This document shows, one piece after another, positions 27,956-36,324 of a stretch of DNA of 64,000 nt. How positions within the stretch are numbered: the first letter of the stretch is position 1; each line of letters starts with the position of its first letter. The notes beneath the pieces were generated by a model. It had not been told where the DNA came from and did not search any database. It saw only the letters and a list, made by a program, of their open reading frames with translations. The translations under genes were made by a program, and so were the position numbers. The DNA comes from Diplolepis rosae (lineage: Eukaryota > Arthropoda > Insecta > Hymenoptera > Diplolepididae): contig JAPYXD010000391.1 of the NCBI GenBank assembly GCA_030998225.1, positions 3,848,501-3,912,500 on the forward strand, written 5' to 3'.

Positions 27956-29821
27956 TTATGCTTTCCTCAGTGCACCCGTGCTGGGGAGAGCTTTGGAGTT
28001 TTCCTGATGAGCTGTTTGTGATTGGCTATTTGGTCGTATCTTGCAGTCTCGTACTAAATGACCGGGTTTTTTACAATAATTGCAAACTACTTCAGTATAA
28101 TTTGAATTTTGTTGATTATTATTATTTTGTAAAAACCTATATTCATATGGTTTATTTCGATTTTGAGACTGTCCTAAGTTAAAGTTTTGATACTGTCCTG
28201 GATTCCATTGTCTATTATTATTATTAACATTATTGTTATTATTGTAAAAATTTCTAGGAAAATTGTTATTATTGTTGTGTCTTTGTTGTAAAACATTATT
28301 ATTATTGTTTTTATAATTATTATTTCTATTTTGCAAATTATTATTGTTATTGTTATTAAAATTATGATTTTTATTTCTTAAAAAATTGTTATTCGAAAAA
28401 TTATTGTAATTGTTTCTTGCAAAATTATTATTATTATTACTTCTTTGACCATTGAAATTACTATATCCTTGTTGGTTAGGACGCAACAAAAAATTTTTTT
28501 GTTTATTATTAAAAACTGCATCTTGAGCTTTACTTAAATGAAAACATTTTTCAGTTGTGTGACCTGGTTTTTTACAAATTAAACAAATAGTTTTGTTTTC
28601 AAGTGCTACGTTAAATCGGGTTGTTTTGTTATTTTTATTATTAGATGATTCGTCACTTTTTGAATAATCCATATTTTTATTTCTTCGTAGTGCGGAATTT
28701 GCAGCTAATCTTCGTTCTATATCAATACTGTCGCTAATAACTTCTTTAAAAGTATCCTTTTCTTCAACACGAATTTCTAACTCAGGACGCAAACCGCGTA
28801 TAAAACATTGAATTACGTCTTTTTCAAGGTTTACTTTAAAATTATTATCTACCTGACCATTATTATTGAGCCTGTGAGCATCTTCGATTTTGTCGGCAAT
28901 TTCTTTTATCCTAGCAGCATAGGAAAGTACATTTTCTCTTTCCCACATAAATGTATTACCTAATTCTCCCTGTAACTGGTACACGCTTTTCGCAGGGGCA
29001 TATACTCTTTTCAATTTTTCTATCAATTCTTCTATTGTTGTATAAGTAGAACCAAAAATGCATTTTCTGGCTTCTCCAGTTAATTTACCTCTTAATAGCC
29101 TTGCGAGGTTTTCTTGAGCTGCAGGTGTCGGTAGCATTGCCTTTGCCTCCATGCAACCCTCAATAAAATGTGACAATGGGAGGTTACTTCCGTCAAACAA
29201 TGGGACCACCTCTAGCGCGTCGCGTAAGGATACCTGCTGGCTGTTGGGTATGACCACGGCCATCTCTTCGTTATTTACTCTTACGGGATTATCCTGATTT
29301 ATGGCTTCTGTGTCGCTTTTGTCGTCGTCGCTATCGTTGTTACTAATTATAGATTCGCGTGCCAATGAGGTTTCCAATCTTTCTTTCAAAGTTTTATTAT
29401 CTACTGTTATTACTGTTGAGCTTAGCAAATTGAATTCGTCAAAATAAGATAATTCATTCGTTAGAGTTTGATCTTGATTACTGGATCCTGTTACAATGCT
29501 TAAATCTGGACAGAAACTTGAATGAAACCCGCTAGTTTTTTCTGAATTTTCACGTGATATATTTTGATTATTAATTAGAGTCTTGTCTAAACTTGAATCA
29601 TCTAACTTAAGAGTGTTATCTAATTCTTGTTCTGTAGGGATTGGATCAGGGATATTTTGGCATTTATTATCAGTTGAATATTCTCTATTTCTAATTGGTT
29701 TTATTTTTAAATTACCCTTTTGATTCAAATCTACTATTTTTGCAAGCTGACTATCGTGTTTAGCTTGACTACGTGTTATAACTTTCGGGGTAGATTCTAA
29801 AGGGATATTTGGTTTTGACAT
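27956..29821 (-). CDS. gag: Gag (copy 2, intact)
   Basis: 621 aa, longer than most gypsy Gags. A polar, acidic N-terminal about 200 residues is followed by a capsid-like region at about 205-400 ([40 protein letters not shown]). Zinc knuckles lie at about 410 ([14 protein letters not shown]) and 579 ([14 protein letters not shown]), separated by an unusual Asn-rich segment of about 130 residues. The ATG at 29821 is the first of the long frame after the leader. Gag would assemble particles and package RNA through the knuckles. The pol frame overlaps its 3' end in the -1 frame. Confidence 0.93.
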   Translation of the reverse strand: MSKPNIPLESTPKVITRSQAKHDSQLAKIVDLNQKGNLKIKPIRNREYSTDNKCQNIPDPIPTEQELDNTLKLDDSSLDKTLINNQNISRENSEKTSGFHSSFCPDLSIVTGSSNQDQTLTNELSYFDEFNLLSSTVITVDNKTLKERLETSLARESIISNNDSDDDKSDTEAINQDNPVRVNNEEMAVVIPNSQQVSLRDALEVVPLFDGSNLPLSHFIEGCMEAKAMLPTPAAQENLARLLRGKLTGEARKCIFGSTYTTIEELIEKLKRVYAPAKSVYQLQGELGNTFMWERENVLSYAARIKEIADKIEDAHRLNNNGQVDNNFKVNLEKDVIQCFIRGLRPELEIRVEEKDTFKEVISDSIDIERRLAANSALRRNKNMDYSKSDESSNNKNNKTTRFNVALENKTICLICKKPGHTTEKCFHLSKAQDAVFNNKQKNFLLRPNQQGYSNFNGQRSNNNNNFARNNYNNFSNNNFLRNKNHNFNNNNNNNLQNRNNNYKNNNNNVLQQRHNNNNNFPRNFYNNNNNVNNNNRQWNPGQYQNFNLGQSQNRNKPYEYRFLQNNNNQQNSNYTEVVCNYCKKPGHLVRDCKIRPNSQSQTAHQENSKALPSTGALRKA

Positions 29822-30699
29822 TGAGTCATTATAAATTTACAATATTTTGTATTGAGCGTTGATTGTTTATTGTTATTTTAAATTTGTTTATAACAATAAA
29901 AAAAAACTATATATAAAATTTGTTTTTTAAGAAAAATAAAATGAGATTAGTAAAATTTATTTTTAATTTGTTTATTTATTTTTAATAACAATATAATTTG
30001 AAATGAAATTTGTATTTCGTCATTTGAAAATAAAATAATGATATAAAAATATAATTATTTCAAATATTCAAATTAAATAAATAATCGCTCAATTGTTTGT
30101 AAATTTATAATATTTAATAATAAATTTCTTAAAATAATAAAATATTTTTCTTTACCAACTGCATGTGCCCTTTATGTAAAATTAAAATAATTTATTTTAT
30201 TTATTTATAAATTGTTTATAACAATTAAACAAATTTGTTTATAATAATGATCATTCGAAATATTCATAAATTATTTTTATTATATTGGAAAAGTTAACTT
30301 AAGTGCAAATCGTTGGACAAAAATTTTTTTTTTGCAAATAAAAATATTCTGTTTTTTATGTTTGTTTTAACTTAAATCAAAACTTGGTTAACAAATTAGA
30401 ATATCTTTTTAAATAAGATAAGTTACTTAATCACTTAGGTTAGCCTCAAGGTCAGATCCCTGCGTGATTTTTCAAACTTATTTTATTTTTAAACAATTTA
30501 TATAAATTATAAAATTTCAAAGAAATGATCTGATTATTAAATCATTAAGGTTAGCCTCAAGGTCAAATCCCTTTGTGATCTAACAAATCTATTTTATTGA
30601 AATTTTAAGTTTTAAAGTTGAAATAATATTTCATAATCATTTATTTATTTATTTATTTATTATTAAGAACCAATGTGTTCAATTTCAATTGACTTGTGT
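29822..30699 (-). other. 5' leader of copy 2 with repeated motif
   Basis: Untranslated, AT-rich. It includes two copies (about 111 bp apart) of a conserved block ending in TCAC...GTGA half-stems around TCAAGGTCA (see the repeat feature). Otherwise I see no gene. Confidence 0.7.
30428..30590. repeat. Leader repeat with TCAAGGTCA (nuclear-receptor-type) sites, copy 2
   Basis: Two blocks of about 38 bp sharing TTAGCCTCAAGGTCA, with TCAAGGTCA at 30446-30454 and 30557-30565. Copy 3 has three related blocks. TCAAGGTCA is the textbook monomer site of FTZ-F1/SF-1-type nuclear receptors. The repeat occupies the leader position that holds the insulator in Drosophila gypsy. Confidence 0.75.
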
Positions 30700-30717
30700 T
30701 TCCCGGCCGATGCACCA
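30700..30717 (-). other. Primer-binding site, tRNA-Gly type (copy 2)
   Basis: The minus strand reads TGGTGCATCGGCCGGGAA, 15 nt inside the LTR end. Its complement equals the CCA-tailed 3' end of insect tRNA-Gly(GCC) as I know it. Copy 3 has the same site with one inserted base. Confidence 0.85.
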
Positions 30718-30755
30718 GAAAAAAAGGAAGTATGTTACGTCACAAGTACGTAAAT

Positions 30756-30761
30756 ACTTAC
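30756..30761 (-). promoter_or_regulatory. Candidate major 5' splice donor in U5 (copy 2)
   Basis: The minus strand reads TCAAA|GTAAGTATT, a near-consensus donor about 28 nt from the LTR end. It could serve all eight downstream acceptors. Conserved in copy 1 (12991-12996) but not seen in copy 3. Confidence 0.55.
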
Positions 30762-31317
30762 TTTGATCGAAGATTCCTCGTTTTAAGTTAGGATCGAATG
30801 ATCCTCTCTTAGGGATGAGGATAAGTCAATGAAAAGTACACAATGATTAGTAAAGTAATACAAATTGAATTTATTTAAATTAACACTGATATAAACAAGG
30901 TTAAAATTTTACAATGATTCAAACAATGGCACAGGGAATAGGTAAAGAATAGAGAGAATTTTCGGTACCTTTGTTGAGTTGTGAATAGTCCCTTTTTTAT
31001 GAATGATCCTCACAGGTGTGAGGGAGAGAGAAAGATTCTTCCACTGGTGCGACGAAGACAGCAATAGGTATCCCACTGGTGTGAGGAAGACAGAAACAAA
31101 TATCCCACTGGTGTGAGGAGGACAAGAATAGTTATTTCACTCTACACTGACTCTAAGATCCTTTCAAAGATTGAAAGTACAATCAGAGAATTTACGACAC
31201 GTTTCTTCGGAAAACTGAACTAAACACGTATCTCACGCTGTGAATCCTTTTAAGATTTTAGAAATTTCCCGCACTTAATTTTGCTCACAAGACTAGTTTT
31301 CCCTTGGCGGCGTGTCC

Positions 31318-31347
31318 TTTTTATATTATATTTTTTGGTGACGTCAC
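31318..31347 (-). promoter_or_regulatory. LTR promoter elements: CRE palindrome and TATA-like box
   Basis: GTGACGTCAC (31338-31347) lies 12 nt upstream, on the minus strand, of TATAAAAA (31318-31325), a compact promoter arrangement in U3. Confidence 0.55.
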
Positions 31348-31494
31348 GCGTTGCGCAGTCTCCCGCTGCGTGTGACGTAGTTATACCTCTCTTTTCAATA
31401 GGTGGTTTTCTCTCTCTTTTAGTAATTTCCCCAGATTTCTCTCTAGACCTAGCCTATGCCTATAGTACATTCTAATGCGTCGCGGGACGTGACA

Positions 31495-31499
31495 CATAG
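31495..31499. repeat. Target-site duplication CATAG (5' side of copy 2)
   Basis: Matches 13843-13847. Confidence 0.93.
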
Positions 31500-32200
31500 G
31501 ATACAAAAACATAATATGAAAATACTTTTATTACAGAATTTTGAAATATACAAGTTGACCAATTTTTAATCGAGTAAATCGGCTACTTTAAGCAAAAAAT
31601 TATGTTAAAAATATTTTATCAAAAAAAAATAAGACACATTAAATTACGGTTTAAAATCCACATTCATAGATTGATGGTAAAAGCAGTTTAAAGTTTTTTA
31701 ATCTTACGTTTTAGTGACGTATGCACAGACTTTTAATCAGATAAATGAAATGCTTTATACAAAGTCAAAATTTTCTTATTACTGCACTTAATCAAATTTA
31801 TAAAGTAAAAATATTTTTTAATTGATGCTTTCACTCAATTCTTTAAACATTCATTAATTGAAAATTGTACTCAAAATTTAATCTTGCAGCGTTCCAATAT
31901 TCCCACAATGTTACAAAATCTTATTAATCATTATTTTAGTCGAATTATTTTCAAAATAATTAAAAATTAATGTAAATATTTTGATTAAATACTCTGTCAA
32001 ATTTTGCATTTGACTGATCTTGCAAAATTGTTGACAGTTTTGAATACCGATAGAAGAAACTTTAAATGAAATTTTATGTCCATAAATGCTTAAAGTTCTA
32101 TATAGAAATATCAACTACAACATTCTCAAATTTTATAAATAAACTACTAAATTCAAAAAGTTTCGGATTTTTTTAAAAACTGTACAAATTTCAAATATGA

Positions 32201-32400
32201 ATCAGTCAAAATCTACTGATTATCAGTGAAATTTGACTGATTTAAATAACTAAAAACAGGTTACTGTGAATCAGTCAAATTTCACTGATTACTTCAGTGA
32301 AAAGTAACTGATTTAACAGTGAAAAATATTGTTTCCACTGATGATTCAGTGAAAAGGCAAATCACTGATTCAATCAGTGAAAATTTGACTGATTCAGATT
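32201..32400. repeat. Cluster of CAGTGAAA / ACTGATT motifs (left arm)
   Basis: More than a dozen overlapping copies of TCAGTGAAA, AATCAGTCAAA and their complements within 200 bp. Mirrored at 36824-37024 and repeated at 62787-62988. Possibly transposase-binding sites. Confidence 0.85.
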
Positions 32401-32897
32401 TAGATTGTATACAAATTTCAAATATAAAGTGTACTCTGTACATTAATCAATCAAATTTAGAAGATGAATATTTTAATAAATATTCCTAAATATTATTGGA
32501 ATATGATACATATCGATTTAGAAAAACTTCTTCAAAGTACTCAGACATTTTTCTTATTTTACGACATTTTTGCACCATGTTTGACCTTTGGGTAGGATTC
32601 AACAAAACAATTGTAGACATACTTTCATTACTTAGTAAAATACTATGAAGACTTGCTTTTTAAATTAAAGCGAAAACTTTTAAAACCTTTAACAATCGGT
32701 TGCATAAATTCTGCTCTAATCTTGGACGCAATTAGAGAAATAGGTTTTTTTGCTTATTTTAGATCTAGTTTTTGCCTTAAACATAAAAGAAAGAAAACAC
32801 ATTTGAAATATTAAAATAAAAAAGCTGGTTCATTCTTAGAGAATCCCAAATATTCTGAAATAAAACTCCTTTCCACACCACCACGGAGGTAGAGTTT

Positions 32898-33458
32898 ATG
32901 GCTCGTTTTTTTTACGTGGTATCCCCTGTAGGCCTAGTCCACGTCCTACGAAACGAAAAGGGTTTTTGCGTTCAAGCAAAAAGAAAAAAGGAAAAAAATG
33001 AAGCAAAGTGGTAAAAAACGCTACAAATGTAGCCCGTACTTCAGGCTTGCCTCTATCAAATGCCAGTATACGTCGAACAAAAATTTTTTGTTTTAAATCA
33101 AATAATGAAGAAGTTTGATTAATTCGGGATGATTTGGGGTGCTTGATTATTGTGAGTCCCCTTGCCTCTCACTTATGCCCAAAGCGTGATATTACTCAAT
33201 TTCAGTATGTTTTCTTACTCACAAAATAATAATTAAAACTAAACAATTTCCATACCCGAGGCACGCGAAGAAAGGAATAAAGAACGTATCTCTGATATAA
33301 GAAATAAAATGTCATTATTTTGTGAGTAAGAAAGGGGTTTGAAATTGATTGACGCCATGCCTTGGCCATTAGAATTAATCCTCTCCTTCGTGAGCGAAGA
33401 GCGACAAACTACTTTCCCTATCACTTTCTGCCATCTCATATAGATTTTCGGTCATTAA
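32898..33458. other. Interior hAT-like DNA upstream of transposase remnant
   Basis: Single-copy between the arms of this element and shared with the copy at 63486-64000. No convincing gene. Confidence 0.6.
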
Positions 33459-35523
33459 TTACAAATGCTTCGAAGTGATGCTCGTTGTTCTGGCTGTTTC
33501 AGCTCTCGCCTTTAGGGCTGATCGAGTAACGCAAATTGAGTTGACCGTCCTGTTTCCTAAGCGATTTCTTTTGGGAGTTTTCGCGTCCGTGAGCATGGAG
33601 AAATCTCGCTCCGCCTCAGCATTTGAATGAGGAAGACTCCGAACATGATTCAATACTGAGGTCAAATTTGGAAAAAGTTTTTCTCCTGTACTCGTCGAAG
33701 ATACACCGATACTAGACCACACTTCGTCAAAAGATAAATTCGACCACTTTTCTTTGAGTTCCTGTCTGATTTTGAGTAAAGAATCCCACTCTTTTTGTAC
33801 ACCTATTCTATCAAACGACCCTAAATCTTGACAAACTTTCCAGACCCTAGGAAAAGTTTCGCTTCGATCAGCATAGAAAGCTACTTGAGGCCGGAAAACA
33901 GCAACGCAAGACAAAAAGATGTCATCAAAAGGAAGTCGATTGCGAATTTCTTCGCTTGCTGTAACATAAAATTTCAAGCAATTACGAAGAAATAGATCAA
34001 CTTCTACTATTTGCAACTTCTTGTTTGTAAGTTGCTGCTGGAAATATTCTCGCGTTTCCTTACCAACGTCAATGTCTTGAAGCGGCTTTTGATTACTAGG
34101 ATCTGCAAAGTTAACATTTCTAATGATTTGAAAGAATAAATTCGGTTGAAGAAGACCCTCTTTCAAATAACTGCTAAGAATCCATACGAAGAATTTAGCC
34201 GAGTTTGGCTGGAGTTCCTGAACCATTGTTTCGCGACTTTGAAATTTCGCATTGTATACGTTGAACCTATTCAAAGTAAATTTCAAGAATAGGAAATATG
34301 CGAGTGTCAAAGGATTCTGCATTTTTCCTAACAAGTCTTTGGCCTTCTCTACCTTCTCAGATACAAGGACCATAAGATACTGAAGAATAACTTCCCAATT
34401 CTTTATTATAATATCTATGCATTGATAGCGGACAAGCCAGCGAGTTTCAGAATGACTAGGAATTTTTTGATAGTCATTTTCTAATTCCAAAACAATCGAT
34501 CGAAAAATAGCCGTTCACTTGGAGCTAGCATTAAGAAAAGCTGGCAAATCTTTGATTAAATCCTCTACTTTTTTCCTTTAATTTTGTTTTAAATGAGGAC
34601 CTATTGCCGACCATCACCTGTGCATTATCACAAGCTAAAGCACAGATATTAGATAAAGGGATTTTCTGCCCGGACAATGCTTTTTCGAATGCATCAAAAA
34701 TTTTAGAGGCAGAACAATCCGAAGCATTTACATTAATAAGCTGGAGCAATTCCACCCTGACAGAAAATGTCATTGGCTCCACATATCGAACCATTAATGA
34801 CAGCCACTTTTCTAGAGTCCTGTCGGTCGTTTCGTCTTCGTACACTGAAAATGATTGCTTACGCAAAATATTTGCCATGCGATCAGTTTCAGCAGCACAT
34901 ACGACGTTATTTACAACTAGGACCATTTTAGTGTGGCTCAATCTAACGTCTTTTAAAACCGAAGGTTCCATATCTTGGAAAAGTCCTATCAATTCTGATG
35001 AAATCGGGAATGGTAAATTATGCTCTACGAAAAATGTACTAATCCTAATGTCTGCTTCTTGTACTTTCTGTTTGAAAGGACCACTTTCCGGAATCGTGGA
35101 ATTTGTGAATTCTGAAGCAGAAGAACTTGCTACAAGAGGTTCAACACTGTAAGAATTGGCAGTTACATTAGAAGAATTTTCACTTACTACTCCATAACAT
35201 TCTAATTTATTTGAAAACTCTTGCTTCTTTCTGTGTGATAAAGATGCTTCATGCTTTTCAATTTACGATTTGCCACATAGCAACGTTTTATTGCAAATTT
35301 TGCAATGAAATCTTGTTTCATCTGCTAATGTAACCACCCACTCTCTCCACGACGGAAATTCCTCAAACCATCCCAACTGAAAGTTTTTTGCATTTTTCAT
35401 AACTTTTCTAGCGGGTTGACATTCGTTTGAACCAGAGTTCAAACGGTGGTCAACCTTCGTTTGAAACTGGCTGTCCTTCAAAACACTCGAATTTGGGTCA
35501 ACCGGATTACTCATTGTGAACAA
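33459..35523 (-). pseudogene. hAT-type transposase, broken
   Basis: Three ORF pieces. The N-terminal piece (35523-35263) has a BED-type zinc finger (CKICNKTLLCG, with HEASLSH just past an in-frame TAA). A middle piece (34992-34531) contains SVYEDETTDRTLEKWL and ACDNAQVMVG, matching the first and second acidic catalytic regions of hAT transposases. A C-terminal piece (34490-33459) ends with SNAEAERDFSML and KRNRL, typical of the hAT dimerisation domain. The stop and frame breaks between pieces make this copy inactive. It sits between 2.9-kb inverted arms. Related domesticated ZBED-like genes exist, but the broken frame argues against a host gene. Confidence 0.8.
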
Positions 35524-36324
35524 TAAATTATACGACGAAGGAAAACAGAATTATTTGAAAAGAATTAATAAGATGAAAAGTCGATAAAATTGAGCGAATG
35601 TGAATAATTTGTAATCTGCACACAAATTAAGTTTCACAAAATAAACTTACCCACAAGCATCAAACAATAACGTACGTAAGAGCACTCACGTATCACCAAA
35701 TAATAATATAATATTCTTACTTTTGCCGTTTTCAATAAGGAATTACGATAAAAATATGAAGAATCCACACTCTTGCCTTCTCAAATAACGCATAAAGCGA
35801 GAATCAAGTATATCTTAGAAGAAAACAAAAGAAGGTTGCTATTATTATTTGTTTCGTCTCCAATTTGACCTCTATACCGTTCGTTTGCGATTTAAAACAT
35901 TGGTAACTTTTTGGCTATTAATCTAATTGAGCTACAACTTTTCAGAAAACTTTCTTTACTAAAGTATTAAAATTTTTCTCCTGTAGATAGTTTCAGAAAA
36001 TGTAGACACTTAATACAATATTAATAAAATCGTAAAATTCTGAAAATTTGTTAAGCTAGCACGAGTGGATGTAGAGAAAACAATTTTTTTTTAAAATGTA
36101 CTTCTCCCAATTACTTGAAAAATTAGAAGTTTTAAAAATGTTTGCAAAATGAAAAACGATGTGCCTTGAAAGTCTGTACAAGTCCTTGAAATTCAAATTC
36201 GAACGATTTTTATAATTAATTATCCTGTACATTTAAAGATACAATTTTTGTATTTGGAATAAGTTTTCTGCAATTACGAAAAAATTTATTAAGAGTACAT
36301 GAAATTTATTGAACTATTACTAGT
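35524..36324. other. Interior hAT-like DNA, no gene
   Basis: AT-rich spacer between the transposase start and the right arm. It may hold the transposase promoter; nothing specific is seen. Confidence 0.5.

Larger units (their letters stand above)
13848..31494 (-). mobile_element. Copy 2: complete 17.6-kb errantivirus-like Ty3/gypsy element
   Basis: Bounded by 762-bp LTRs and the 5-bp target duplication CATAG. Reading on the minus strand: 5' LTR, tRNA-Gly PBS, leader with repeats, gag, pol, CARD protein, chuvirus-like glycoprotein, tandem dsRBD, dsRBD/knuckle, F-type envelope, Cys-rich A, Cys-rich B, dsRBD/knuckle, polypurine tract, 3' LTR. The LTRs look identical, which implies a recent insertion. 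Pol, Cys-rich B and the last dsRBD gene each carry frame breaks at A-runs. At 17.6 kb it is roughly twice the size of typical gypsy or errantivirus elements. I know of no described element with this gene set. Confidence 0.95.
30733..31494 (-). repeat. 5' LTR of copy 2 (762 bp)
   Basis: Appears identical to 13848-14609, including the tandem CCACTGGTG repeat (about 31035-31125). It is followed at 31495 by the target duplication CATAG. Confidence 0.95.
31495..32897. repeat. hAT-like left arm, inner piece
   Basis: Begins with the CATAG duplication and continues the arm interrupted at 13847. It is the reverse complement of 36325-37727. No gene; ORFs inside are mirrored in the right arm. Confidence 0.9.

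Noticed and set aside
31911..32114. 67-codon ORF in the hAT-like arm, mirrored at 37108-37311
   Set aside because: Present only because the arms are inverted repeats; no domain and no coding bias.
32201..32400. Regularly repeated short motifs resembling a CRISPR array
   Set aside because: Irregular spacing, both orientations and a eukaryotic transposon context; it is a subterminal motif cluster.
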